DNA from: Streptomyces sp. P9-A4
GTDB taxonomy: Bacteria; Actinomycetota; Actinomycetes; Streptomycetales; Streptomycetaceae
Reading direction: 5' to 3'
Length of the DNA: 64,000 nt
Assembly (NCBI RefSeq): GCF_036634195.1
Contig: NZ_JAZIFY010000001.1
Coordinates: 496,001 to 560,000 of the forward strand
Both the position numbers and the translations under genes were made by a program. This document shows, one piece after another, positions 34,679-43,287 of the stretch (position 1 is the first letter of the stretch; each line of letters opens with the position of its first letter). Under the pieces are notes generated by a model, which saw only the letters and a list, made by a program, of their open reading frames with translations, did not search any database and was not told the DNA's origin.

Positions 34679-35563
34679 ATGCCGAACCGCAGCAGCACCG
34701 CCAGAACAGCCGACGGCCTCGCCTCCCGCGTGGCCGACGATCTTCCGGAGATCGCGGATCCGCTGACGGTCAGCACCGCCGACGCCCGTGCGCTGTCGGT
34801 GATCCTTTTCCGGCGGCTCCGGTCGCTGGAGGAGGGCACGGCCACCTACTCGTACGTACGGAACACCCTGGTCGAGCTGAACCTCAGCCTGGTGAAGTAC
34901 GCGGCGACCCGGTTCCGCCGCTCCGGCGAGTCCTGGGAGGACGTCGTCCAGGTCGGCACCGTGGGTCTGATCAAGGCGATCAACCGGTTCGACCCCGGGC
35001 GCGGGTGCGAGTTCATGTCCTTCGCGCTGCCGACCGTGCTCGGCGAGATCAGACGGCATCTGCGGGACACCGGCTGGAGCGTCCATGTACCCCGCCGCCT
35101 CCAGGAACTGCGGCTCGACCTGGCGAAGGCGAACGAGGCCCTCGAACAGGAGCTGGGCAGGCCGCCGACGGACGCGCAGCTCAGCGCGCGTCTCCACGTC
35201 AGCGAGGCCGAGCTGCGCGAGGGCAGGATCGCCGCGAACGGCTTCGTCAGCCGTTCCCTCGACGTGCCCGTGGACGACGAGGACGGCGGTCCCGGCCTGC
35301 TCGCGCGCCGTCTCGGCGCCGACGACGCGGCCTTCGAGAAGATCGAGAACCTGGAGACGCTCAAGCCGCTCGTCGCCGCCCTCTGCGCCCGGGACCGGAC
35401 GATCCTGGCGCTGCGGTTCGGCGAGGAGCTGACCCAGTCGGAGATAGGCAAGCGCCTCGGCCTCTCGCAGATGCACGTCTCCCGGCTGCTGAGCCGCATC
35501 CTCGGTGGTCTGCGCACCGCGCTGACGACCGAACCCCCGGACCGCCCGGGGGTTCAGAGGTGA
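34679..35563 (+). CDS. RNA polymerase sigma factor, SigB/SigF/SigG family
   Basis: A 294-residue group 3 sigma factor: region 2 (YVRNTLVELNLSLVKYAATRF, EDVVQVGTVGLIKAINRFDPGRGCEFMSFALPTVLGEIRRHLRDTGW), region 3 (VHVPRRLQELRLDL..., ELGRPPTDAQLSARL) and region 4 (FGEELTQSEIGKRLGLSQMHVSRLLSRIL). I start at ATG 34679 because GAGGAG lies seven bases upstream; ATG 34652 has its SD too close. Stress or development sigma factor, normally controlled by RsbW-like anti-sigma proteins, one of which lies on each side. Its 3' end overlaps the convergent RsbW-like gene by ten bases. Confidence 0.95.
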   Translation: MPNRSSTARTADGLASRVADDLPEIADPLTVSTADARALSVILFRRLRSLEEGTATYSYVRNTLVELNLSLVKYAATRFRRSGESWEDVVQVGTVGLIKAINRFDPGRGCEFMSFALPTVLGEIRRHLRDTGWSVHVPRRLQELRLDLAKANEALEQELGRPPTDAQLSARLHVSEAELREGRIAANGFVSRSLDVPVDDEDGGPGLLARRLGADDAAFEKIENLETLKPLVAALCARDRTILALRFGEELTQSEIGKRLGLSQMHVSRLLSRILGGLRTALTTEPPDRPGVQR

Positions 35564-36069
35564 GGGAGCCCGAGGGCTGGTCCGGGGTCCCCGCCGGCGG
35601 GGACCGGCGCCGCGATCTCCATCCAGACGGACTTGCCCCCCTCCCTCCTGACGACTCCCCACGCGTGGGAGAGCCGGTCGATCACGATCAGCCCGTTGCC
35701 GCCCGGTTGCCCCGGCGCGCCCCGTGGCCGTAGACGAGGAATCCCGGCGCCCCGGTCGCTCACCTCGATCCGCACCCCGGCGGCCCCCTCGGGCGTCCCC
35801 GGCTGCGCGGGGGCGAGCCGGATCACGAGTTCCGTCGGGCCGCCGGCGTGGAGGCAGGCGTTGGTGACCGCTTCCGACACCAGTAGCAGGACGTCCTCGA
35901 CGGCGAGTTGCCGCTCTCCGTCCGTGAGCCCGGCCGACGGCGCCGATCCCGGCCAGTCCCAGTCGGTGAGCGCGTCGCGGCAGAAGTCCCGGCAGCGGGC
36001 GACCACCGCATCCGGGCCCCGCAGTCCGAGGCGACGGGTCTGACTCCTCGTCGGAGCTGGTTCGCTCAT
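35554..36069 (-). CDS. RsbW-like ATP-binding protein, convergent with the sigma gene
   Basis: A 171-residue HATPase_c_2 protein: N-box LLLVSEAVTNACLHAGGP, G1 IEVSDRGAGIPRL, G2 GGNGLIVIDRLSHAWGVVRREGGKSVW. The N-terminal ~45 residues (RRLGLRGPDAVVARCRDFCRDAL) carry a helix like those that contact partner proteins. Its last codons overlap the sigma gene's end on the other strand. It may act as a second anti-sigma or a phosphatase-kinase switch partner. The ATG at 36069 is chosen as the first Met before the conserved part. Confidence 0.85.
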   Translation of the reverse strand: MSEPAPTRSQTRRLGLRGPDAVVARCRDFCRDALTDWDWPGSAPSAGLTDGERQLAVEDVLLLVSEAVTNACLHAGGPTELVIRLAPAQPGTPEGAAGVRIEVSDRGAGIPRLRPRGAPGQPGGNGLIVIDRLSHAWGVVRREGGKSVWMEIAAPVPAGGDPGPALGLPHL

Positions 36070-36270
36070 CGTCGGCTCCACGCCTCGGTCCGGGGGCCTC
36101 TCCCTCGGCGAGTTCCCCGGGCGGCCCGTCGTACACGGTGAACCCGTCCACGATTCCGGTGAGGGCGTACGTCCTGCCGTTTCCCCTGCGCGGTGCGGCG
36201 CGGCCGGCGGGGCGCTCTCGTGTGATGCTGCGAAGACGCGGCGGAGCGGGTGAGCCGAAAGGTGGGAAGG

Positions 36271-36786
36271 ATGGCCGGACGCGAGGACGGCGGAGGGGCG
36301 GCCGAGGGCGGCCGGGGGCGGGTGGAGACCACAGAGGAGCGCGCGGACCGGCAGTGGCAGGACCTCATGCAGGAGATCCGGGTGGCCCAGACGGGCGTAC
36401 AGATCCTCCTCGGCTTCCTGCTGACCGTCGTCTTCACCGCCAGGTACGCGAGCCTGGACGCGGCCGACAAGGCGATCTACGTCCTGACCGTGGTCCTCGG
36501 ATCGCTGGCCACCGGAGCCCTCATCGGCCCGGTCTCCTTCCACCGGATCGTCTCCGGACGCAGGATCAAACCCGAGGCCGTCGCCTGGGCGTCCCGGCTG
36601 ATCCTGATCGGCATCGTGTTCCTGCTGGCCACCCTCACCTGCGCGCTCGTCCTCATCCTGCGGGTGGCCACCGACAACGCGATCGTGCCGTGGCTCGTGG
36701 GCGGGGTCCTGGCCTGGTACCTGCTGTGCTGGTTCGCGCTCCCGCTGTGGGCCCGGAGCAGACACACGACGAAGCGGGTGGAGTGA
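36271..36786 (+). CDS. DUF6328-like membrane protein
   Basis: About 171 residues. A charged N-terminus (TTEERADRQWQDLMQEIRVAQTGVQILLGFLLTVVF) is followed by four hydrophobic helices, ending RSRHTTKRVE. This pattern matches a widespread actinobacterial family of unknown function. ATG 36271 has AAAGGTGGGAAGG upstream; GTG 36250 is the alternative. No operon partner overlaps it. Confidence 0.8.
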   Translation: MAGREDGGGAAEGGRGRVETTEERADRQWQDLMQEIRVAQTGVQILLGFLLTVVFTARYASLDAADKAIYVLTVVLGSLATGALIGPVSFHRIVSGRRIKPEAVAWASRLILIGIVFLLATLTCALVLILRVATDNAIVPWLVGGVLAWYLLCWFALPLWARSRHTTKRVE

Positions 36787-36859
36787 CCTGCGGGACGCCG
36801 GGTAGCCGCCCGGGGGACGGGGGAAGCCTGCCCCGTTGTCACACCGGAAGGAGTACGCG

Positions 36860-37189
36860 ATGCCTCGCGGATCCAGCCCGAAGCGGGAGCGGCAGTACGA
36901 GCACGTCAAGGAGAGCGCGAAGCGGCGCGGCGAGAGCGAGAAGCGCGCCGAGGAGATCGCCGCCCGCACCGTGAACAAGGAACGGGCGCGGCAGGGCGAG
37001 TCCAGGACCTCCAGCCGGTTGTCCCGGGAGGACATGTCCTCGGGTGAGCGCGGCGGCCGGCGCTCGCACAGCGGTGCCGAGGGGCGTACGTACGACCAGC
37101 TCTACGAGGAGGCCAAGCGCCGCAACATCGACGGCCGGTCGAAGATGAACAAGGACCAGCTCAGGCGCGCCCTGGGCGGCGGCAGCTGA
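36860..37189 (+). CDS. Small charged protein with Rho-N/SAP-like C-terminus
   Basis: A 109-residue very hydrophilic protein (Arg/Lys/Glu/Ser). Residues 1-45 form a charged helix (KRERQYEHVKESAKRRGESEKRAEEIAARTVNKERAR). The C-terminal part, TYDQLYEEAKRRNIDGRSKMNKDQLRRAL, matches the Rho N-terminal or SAP-like helix-extended-helix. Homologues are often labelled 'plasmid stabilisation protein' without evidence; nucleic-acid binding is more likely. ATG 36860 has GGAAGGAG upstream. Confidence 0.85.
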   Translation: MPRGSSPKRERQYEHVKESAKRRGESEKRAEEIAARTVNKERARQGESRTSSRLSREDMSSGERGGRRSHSGAEGRTYDQLYEEAKRRNIDGRSKMNKDQLRRALGGGS

Positions 37190-37194
37190 GCCTG

Positions 37195-37209
37195 GGCCGG
37201 TCGCCGGCC
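37195..37209. terminator. Short hairpin after the small charged protein
   Basis: GGCCGG-TCG-CCGGCC, six bases after the stop codon and ahead of the convergent amidase gene. Small but perfect. Confidence 0.35.
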
Positions 37210-37336
37210 TCACCTACGACGGTTCGCATGGCCGCGGCCGTCCGGCGTGATCCGCGTGCCGCTCATGGTGTCGAGTCGCCGCACTTCAGGAGGCGTCTAC
37301 CCCCGTACGGCGACGGCCAGCGCACCTCATTCCCGG

Positions 37337-38755
37337 TCACAGGTCCTGGACGCGTCGGAAGGGGCGGTCCGCCTCCAGTTCGAAGGCGAGTTCCAGGAGG
37401 GTGCGCTCGGCGCCCGGGCGGCCGGAGAACATGACGCCGATGGGCAGTCCCTCCTCCGTCGGGCGGGCGGCCGGCAGGGAGAGCGACGGGGTGCCGACGA
37501 CGTTGTTGACCGGGGTGAAGGCGACGTACGCGAGGATCCGGTCGATCAGGGTCCGGTAGGGAACGGTGGGGCTGAGGTGGCCCAGCCGTGGTGTCGTGTG
37601 GGCGAGCACGGGCGACAGTACGAGGTCGAGCCCGCGGAACGCCGCCGCGTACGCCTCCCGGGTGCGCCCCAGCCGGCGCAGCACGCCCGGGGTGCTCCGC
37701 CAGCTCTTGAGGTAGTCCTCGCGCAGCCCCCGGCTGAGGCCGTCCGTGCGGTGCCGGTCGAAGTCCGCGCCGAAGCCTCGGCCCGTGACACCGAGCAGGA
37801 ACGACAGCATCCCCCAGTACGTGAGGAAGTCCTCGGTGAACCGGGGATCGAGGGTCAGTTCCACCGGTTCCACGGTGTGACCGAGCCGTTCGAGCGTGGC
37901 CACGGTCTCCGTGACGGCCTCGCGGGTGGCGGAGTCGGTGGGGACGCCGTTGGGTGAGTCGACCAGGAATCCGACGCGAAGCCGCCGCGCCGAGGGGCCC
38001 TCGACCAGGCCGAGGGGTGGCAGCTTCGGGTTGCGCCAGTGCGTCTCGGCCGCCGCGAGGAACGCGGCGGTGTCCCGTACGGACCGGCTCACGATGCCGT
38101 CGGTGACGATGTCCAGGGGCAGTTGACGGCTCTGGGCGTTCCTCACGACCCGGCCCCGGGTCGGTTTGAGGCCGACGAGTCCACAGCAGGCGGCGGGGAT
38201 ACGGATCGAGCCGCCGCCGTCGTTGGCATGGGCGAAGGGCACCGCCCCCGCGGCGACCAGGGCCGCGCTGCCGCCGGACGAACCACCCGCTGAATATCCC
38301 GTGTTCCACGGGTTGCGCACGGGCTCGGCGGACTCGTACTCCGTGGTCGGGCTGAAGCCGAACTCGGGCAGACGGGTCTTGCCGAGCACCGTCGCACCGG
38401 TGCTCAGGAACTGCCGGGCGAAGGGCGCGTGCCGCCGCGCGGTCCTCGGGGTGAAGGCGGAGCTGCCGTGGCCCGTGGGCAGCCCGAGGTAGTCGGTGTT
38501 GTCCTTGACGAACGTCGGCACCCCGGCCAGCGCTCCGCCGCCGGCCCCGGCGACCGGCGCGGGAGCCGCCACGCGTACCTGAACGGCGTGCAGCCGCCCC
38601 TCGACGGCCCGCACCCGCTCGGCCGCGTCCCTGGCGACCTCGGCGGCGCTCACCTCGCCCCGCCGTATCGCCGCGGCGAGTCCCACGGCGTCGTGCTCCC
38701 CCAGGGCGTCGTCCCGGTAGGCGTGCACCGTGGTCAGTTCCTCGAATGTGGACAC
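37337..38755 (-). CDS. Amidase (amidase signature family)
   Basis: A 472-residue enzyme with the full catalytic triad at the expected spacing: K84 (FVKDNTD), cis-serine S159 (YSAGGSSGGSAA) and nucleophile S183 (NDGGGSIRIP). The spacing (75 and 24 residues) equals that of GatA-type enzymes. It hydrolyses an amide bond; the substrate could be an aliphatic or aryl amide. GatB/GatC partners are absent, so it is not the tRNA amidotransferase. I start at GTG 38755 (VSTFEEL...); the frame extends to 38872 but without coding character. Confidence 0.92.
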   Translation of the reverse strand: MSTFEELTTVHAYRDDALGEHDAVGLAAAIRRGEVSAAEVARDAAERVRAVEGRLHAVQVRVAAPAPVAGAGGGALAGVPTFVKDNTDYLGLPTGHGSSAFTPRTARRHAPFARQFLSTGATVLGKTRLPEFGFSPTTEYESAEPVRNPWNTGYSAGGSSGGSAALVAAGAVPFAHANDGGGSIRIPAACCGLVGLKPTRGRVVRNAQSRQLPLDIVTDGIVSRSVRDTAAFLAAAETHWRNPKLPPLGLVEGPSARRLRVGFLVDSPNGVPTDSATREAVTETVATLERLGHTVEPVELTLDPRFTEDFLTYWGMLSFLLGVTGRGFGADFDRHRTDGLSRGLREDYLKSWRSTPGVLRRLGRTREAYAAAFRGLDLVLSPVLAHTTPRLGHLSPTVPYRTLIDRILAYVAFTPVNNVVGTPSLSLPAARPTEEGLPIGVMFSGRPGAERTLLELAFELEADRPFRRVQDL

Positions 38756-38917
38756 CGCTGTCTCAGCCCCCGGCCTCGCGATCGTTGGACGACCAGCATG
38801 CCGTACCCGCGAGTAACACGCGAGGGTTCCGCCGAGGGCGACCTCGGCGTGCACAACGTCCACCAGAACCATGAACGCGCCCGGCGCGTCCGGGTCGGCG
38901 GCGGGCGGCGCCCCGGG

Positions 38918-40312
38918 TCACCACCCGAGGCGCCTCACCCCGGCGCGCCACGGGCCGTCCGCCATCTCGAACTGCACCACGAGCGGCCCCTCGGGCAGCG
39001 GCACCGTCTCGCGCCGCTTGCCGCTCTCGTTCAGCACGTTCTCGTCATCGGGCAGGGACGTGGGGTCGTGGTGGCCGGCGAGTTCGTAGATGTTGACGAT
39101 CAGGTTCTCGTCACCTCGGTAGTGCACGGTCAGGTCGGCCGCGCCACCGGTGTGCAGCAGCACGTCGGGACCCCGGTACTCCACCTCGTCCTCCGTCAGG
39201 TGACGGGCCGTCGCCAGCGGCGACACCTCCACCCTCCACGGCCCCTCCGCCTCCAGCTTGAGGCGCAGCGGCCCCTTCTGGGGGACCTGGGCGAGCACGC
39301 GTCCCCAGAAGTCGTCCTCCGTGCTGTTGACGAGGTTGTCCGCCTCCTTGTTGCGGCGGTCGAGGACCGTGAGCCCCGTGTAGCCGTCGCCGTCGATGTC
39401 GAGCTGGACGACGACCGGGCCCGGCGGGAGGCCCTCGACGGTGATCACGTCGTTGTCGCGGCCGGTCCATGAGAGCGGCTCGAAGACGGGGCCGTACGAC
39501 CACAGGGCGACGGGTGCGGGCACCACCGGCGGGGGCGCGTACGGGGCGGGGGCGACGGGCACCACCGGCGGGGCCGGCCAGGGGGTGGGGGTGACCGGCG
39601 GCGGAAGCGGTGCCGGAGCCGCCGAGGGGGGAGGAAGCGGAACCGGTGCCGGCGTCGGCATCGGCGGGCCCGGGACCTTGAACCCCGGCGCTCCCCCCAG
39701 TACTTGCTGCCCCGCCGGCGGCCCGGGCGCAACCGGCGGAGACATCGGAACCGGCCGCATCGGAGCCACCGCTTGCACCGGAACCACCGGTTCCACGGGT
39801 TGCACCGGAGCCGTCGGCTCCGCCACATCGACCCCGTGATCCGTCGCGAGCCCCGCGAGACCGTTCGCGTAACCCTGGCCCACCGCCCGGAACTTCCATC
39901 CGCCCGCCCGCCGGTACAGCTCGGCCAGCACCATCGCGGTCTCCCCCGCCGCGTCGGTCACGTCGTACCGCGCCACCGACGTACCGTCAGGGGCGAACGC
40001 CTCCACGGACAGCCCGGCGACGTCCCGCATGGCTCTCTTCTCCGTCGAGGCGACGACGAGCACGCGCTCGATCCGCGCCTCCACGGAGGCGAGCCCGACC
40101 TCCAGCCACGCCGTGCCCGTGCCGTCCCCGGTCAGCCGTACGGCGCCGGAGGAATGCGCCGGCGCCCCGTGGAAGACGACGTCCCCGTCGCCGCCGACCG
40201 TCCCGCCGCCCGTCAACAGCAGTGCCATGGCGTCGATTTCACCGCCCCGTACCGCGATGTTCAGCGGCACGGTGGGAACAAAACCGTTCCCGCCCTTGGT
40301 CAACGCCCCCAT
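38918..40312 (-). CDS. TerD-family stress protein with proline-rich linker and C-terminal beta domain
   Basis: About 464 residues. Residues ~1-165 are a TerD (calcium-binding tellurite-resistance) domain (ALTKGGNGFVPTVPL, ARIERVLVVASTEKRAMRDVAGLSVEAFAPDG, AMVLAELYRRAGGWKFRAVGQGYANGLAGLA). Residues ~170-285 are a Pro/Ala/Val linker. Residues ~290-464 form a beta-rich module with an internal duplication of the form 'GP.VVQ..'(GPVVVQLDIDGDGYTGLTVLDRR; GPLVVQFEMADGPWRAGVRRLGW) including an EF-like acidic loop DIDGDG. ATG 40312 chosen. No other ter genes are adjacent. Role in stress or surface stability is inferred only. Confidence 0.85.
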   Translation of the reverse strand: MGALTKGGNGFVPTVPLNIAVRGGEIDAMALLLTGGGTVGGDGDVVFHGAPAHSSGAVRLTGDGTGTAWLEVGLASVEARIERVLVVASTEKRAMRDVAGLSVEAFAPDGTSVARYDVTDAAGETAMVLAELYRRAGGWKFRAVGQGYANGLAGLATDHGVDVAEPTAPVQPVEPVVPVQAVAPMRPVPMSPPVAPGPPAGQQVLGGAPGFKVPGPPMPTPAPVPLPPPSAAPAPLPPPVTPTPWPAPPVVPVAPAPYAPPPVVPAPVALWSYGPVFEPLSWTGRDNDVITVEGLPPGPVVVQLDIDGDGYTGLTVLDRRNKEADNLVNSTEDDFWGRVLAQVPQKGPLRLKLEAEGPWRVEVSPLATARHLTEDEVEYRGPDVLLHTGGAADLTVHYRGDENLIVNIYELAGHHDPTSLPDDENVLNESGKRRETVPLPEGPLVVQFEMADGPWRAGVRRLGW

Positions 40313-40688
40313 GACACCCCGCCCGGTTTCCCTCGTACCCGCCCTCATGCCCTCGGACTCCGTGTCCGCCGTCGTTCATCTCCCAGCGATCTTGCAGCTG
40401 GCCGGGCTCCCGGACAAGGCCCCTATGATGGGCCCGCTGTGCGGGGAGATCGGGATACGCCCGAGAGGGATCGTTCGCAAGACCGTTCTCCTCCGGTTAA
40501 TTCTCCTTCTGATCACCGGTCCACGTCCGTCGAGGGGTTGCCGGTCGTTCGGGGCGGGCAGGTTTGGAGAGCCGTAGGGCGGAAATCGGCCGTCCTCGGT
40601 GCCATAGATGACGTGAATCGTCCGTTGTTCGTGTGTGTTGGGCCGTCCGCACACCGGGGCGGGCCGAAAGAGGAGGGGGTCGGTCCCC
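40313..40688. other. 376-base divergent region, promoters only
   Basis: No gene. It lies between the TerD gene (-) and the terpene synthase (+). The middle (40480-40520, GGTTAATTCTCC) and a stretch near 40600-40640 (CCATAGATGACG, GTTGTTCGTGTGTGTTG) are AT-richer than surrounding DNA and probably hold the two promoters. AGGAGGGGG near 40670 is the likely ribosome site of the terpene synthase, slightly far from its ATG. Confidence 0.6.
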
Positions 40689-41723
40689 ATGACCGTGCAC
40701 GCCGTCGAGATCCCCGAGTTGTGGATGCCCCATCCCCTGCGGGTGAACCCCTGCCTGCCGGCCCTGCGCGAGGAGAGCGAGACATGGGCACGCGCGATGG
40801 GCATGCTGGGCGGCGAAGGGGGGCCACCAGCCCGCCGGCCGATCTGGACCCCGGCCCAGTTCCACGCGATGACCGTCGACCAGCTCACCGCCTGGACCCT
40901 GCCGGACGCGTCACTCGCCGGCCTCCGCCTCAACCACCGGTTCAACATATGGGCGTTGGCCTGGGACGACTACTTCGCCTCCGCCTTCAAGCAGACCGGT
41001 GACCTCCCCGCCGCGCGCACGTTCACCACGCGCCTGCACGCCTTCCTGCGACCGGATTCCGGCGCCCGGCTGCCGGAGCCGACGAACGCCGTCGAGCGCG
41101 GGATCGCCGACCTCCAGGGGCAGCTCTTCCCGCCCCGACTCGCGCACTGGCGGCACGAGTTCAACCGGGCCCTGGTGAGGTACGTGGACGCCGGCGTCGA
41201 GGAACTCGCCAACAGCCGGGGCGGCCGGATCCCCCATCTGATCGAGTACGCGCCGTTCCGCCGGGAGAGCTTCGCCGCGCACACCGCCCCCTACTCCGTG
41301 GAACTGGCCACCGGCGCGCGCATACCCGAGCAGATACGGCGCAGCCGGCCCGTCCGCGCCCTTCTCGACGCCTTCATGGACTACATGGGGCTCGCCAACG
41401 ACATCGCCTCCTACGAGCGCGAGGTCAACGAGGAGCACGACGTCAACAACCTCGTCCTGGTCCTCGGCACCTCCCTGGGCATCCCGCTCCACGACGCCGT
41501 CCCCGCCGCCCTGAACCTGGTGAACTCCCGGATGCGGGACTTCGAGCACCTCCGGCGGACCGAACTGCCGCCGGTCGTCGAGCGCGCCGGGCTCGACGAG
41601 GCCGAGCGGGCCGAGCTGGACACCTGGCTCCGGGGCGCGTGCGGCTTCCTGTCGGGAATCCACGCCTGGTACACCGGCGCCCCCCGGTACGCCCCCGCGG
41701 ACGTCCCCGCCTTCCAGGAGTGA
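40689..41723 (+). CDS. Class I terpene synthase (sesquiterpene-cyclase fold)
   Basis: A 344-residue protein of normal length for a bacterial terpene cyclase. The NSE metal-binding triad is intact: N237, S241, E245 (NDIASYEREV), and the C-terminal RY pair is present (GAPRY). The first Asp-rich motif is only W-D93-D94-Y-F-A, with no third acidic residue in the following positions, so it is a reduced form of DDxx(x)D/E. Known family: Mg-dependent ionisation and cyclisation of prenyl diphosphates. The product cannot be predicted. It converges on a conservon carrying a P450, a typical association in Streptomyces. Confidence 0.88.
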   Translation: MTVHAVEIPELWMPHPLRVNPCLPALREESETWARAMGMLGGEGGPPARRPIWTPAQFHAMTVDQLTAWTLPDASLAGLRLNHRFNIWALAWDDYFASAFKQTGDLPAARTFTTRLHAFLRPDSGARLPEPTNAVERGIADLQGQLFPPRLAHWRHEFNRALVRYVDAGVEELANSRGGRIPHLIEYAPFRRESFAAHTAPYSVELATGARIPEQIRRSRPVRALLDAFMDYMGLANDIASYEREVNEEHDVNNLVLVLGTSLGIPLHDAVPAALNLVNSRMRDFEHLRRTELPPVVERAGLDEAERAELDTWLRGACGFLSGIHAWYTGAPRYAPADVPAFQE

Positions 41724-41726
41724 AGA

Positions 41727-41763
41727 CACCGCACGGCCGTACCGTCGGTACGGCCGTGCGGTG
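41727..41763. terminator. Strong bidirectional terminator
   Basis: CACCGCACGGCCGTAC and GTACGGCCGTGCGGTG pair perfectly over 16 bp around a CGTCG loop, three bases after the terpene synthase stop and before the end of the convergent conservon operon. Confidence 0.9.
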
Positions 41764-41841
41764 CGTTCGCCTGCGGCACGGGGTCATGTGCGGGGTGCGG
41801 TCGTACGGGTCCGTACGGGTCCACCGCCGGGTCGTACGCGT

Positions 41842-43287
41842 CTACCGCCGCCCCAGCAGCCTCAGGACGCGCGTCCACCAGGTGTCCCGGGACACGGTGC
41901 CCCGGGCCGGCTCGGTCTGCGGCCTCGGCGGCGCCGACGGTCGCCTCGTGTCGGTCCGCGCGGGCGGCGGCGGCAGCGGGGCGGGGTGGTCGTGCACCTG
42001 GGGGGCGCGCGCGACGAACTGCACGGGCAGCGCCGTCAGGTGCCGGGCCCAGGTGGTGGAGCGCCAGCTGAGGCTCTCCTCGGGCACGGACAGGGCGATG
42101 TCGGGGAGCCGGGTGAGGAGGATGTCGATGCCGGTGTCGGCGATGATGCGGCCGATGTCCTGACCGGGGCACTCGTGGTTGCCGGCGCTGAACGACAGGT
42201 GCGCGCGGTTGTGGTGGACCGGGGTCGCGGGGTTCGGCCGGATCGCCTCGTCGACGTTTCCGGCGGCGAGACCGAGCAGGAGCATGTCCCCCGCCTTGAT
42301 CTCCTGTCCGCCGAGGGTGGTGTCGCCGTTGGCCCAGCGTCCCGGACACACCATCAGCGGCGGCTCGTCCCAGAGGACCTGCTCCACGGCCTCGGGCAGG
42401 GTCATCTGACCGCCTGCCAGGGAGCCGCGGAACCGCGGGTCGGTGACGACCATGCGCAGGACGTTGGACATCAGGTTGGCGGTCGTCTCGTAGCCGGCGA
42501 GCAGGATGAGGCGCAGGTGGTGCTGCACCTCCTCGTCGGAGAGGCCCGCGGGGTGCGCGAGCAGCGCGGAAGCGATGTCCTGCCCGGGGCGGGACCGCTT
42601 GGTGGCGACGAGCTTCTCCAGGCTCTCCAGCACATACGTGTTGCTGGAGAGCGAGGTCTCGGTGGCCTTGAAGAGGTCACGGGCGGAGTGCACGAGCCCG
42701 GGTCCCGCCTCGTCCGACATGCCGAGCAGATGGGTGAGGGTGAGCATGGGCAGGTGCTCGGTGAACTGTTCGACGAGCTCCGCCTCGCCGTCCTCGCAGA
42801 ACGTGTCGATCAGTTCGTGCGCGAAGCGGGTGATGTGGCGGCGCAGCCCCCGGTGGTCGAACTGGTCGAGGCCGGCGGTGAGCGCGCCGCGCAGCCGCTG
42901 GTGCTCCTCGCCGTCGGCGCACACGCAGTCGGGGCGCCAGCCGATCATCGGGACCAGGGGCGAGGTCGCCGGGTCGATCTCCCCGCTCGTCCAGCCGTGC
43001 CAGACGCGCGGGTCGCGGGAGAACTGGGTGGGGCGGCTGGCCACGTCGCGGTTCTCGAGGTAGCCGAGGACGAGCCAGGCGCGTACGTCGCCGTCGAGCA
43101 GGACGGGCGCCACCGGGCCGTGCGCGGCGCGCAGTTCCTCGTACAGGCCCATGGGGTCCGTCTCGGCGGCGGGGCCGTAGAGCCGGCTCGCTCCGCCGGG
43201 TCCTGTGGTGGCCACATGGGCCGGGCAACCCGGGGGCGGGGTCTGTCCGGGCAGCGCGGTGGTGTGTTCGGCGGGTGGGACGGTCAT
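41842..43287 (-). CDS. cvnE: Cytochrome P450, CYP157-like, conservon 1
   Basis: A 481-residue P450. The heme loop is HLSFSAGNHECPGQDIGR, with the axial Cys. The I-helix is LILLAGYETTANL (YETT for the usual GxxT). The K-helix reads EAVEQVLWDEPP: the invariant ExxR is absent, the arginine being replaced by tryptophan. Known: members of CYP157 lack ExxR, which supports this family. The C-terminal ~60 residues are a proline-rich tail. It is the last gene of the conservon; start ATG 43287 overlaps the CvnD stop. Whether it is catalytic is uncertain. Confidence 0.88.
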   Translation of the reverse strand: MTVPPAEHTTALPGQTPPPGCPAHVATTGPGGASRLYGPAAETDPMGLYEELRAAHGPVAPVLLDGDVRAWLVLGYLENRDVASRPTQFSRDPRVWHGWTSGEIDPATSPLVPMIGWRPDCVCADGEEHQRLRGALTAGLDQFDHRGLRRHITRFAHELIDTFCEDGEAELVEQFTEHLPMLTLTHLLGMSDEAGPGLVHSARDLFKATETSLSSNTYVLESLEKLVATKRSRPGQDIASALLAHPAGLSDEEVQHHLRLILLAGYETTANLMSNVLRMVVTDPRFRGSLAGGQMTLPEAVEQVLWDEPPLMVCPGRWANGDTTLGGQEIKAGDMLLLGLAAGNVDEAIRPNPATPVHHNRAHLSFSAGNHECPGQDIGRIIADTGIDILLTRLPDIALSVPEESLSWRSTTWARHLTALPVQFVARAPQVHDHPAPLPPPPARTDTRRPSAPPRPQTEPARGTVSRDTWWTRVLRLLGRR

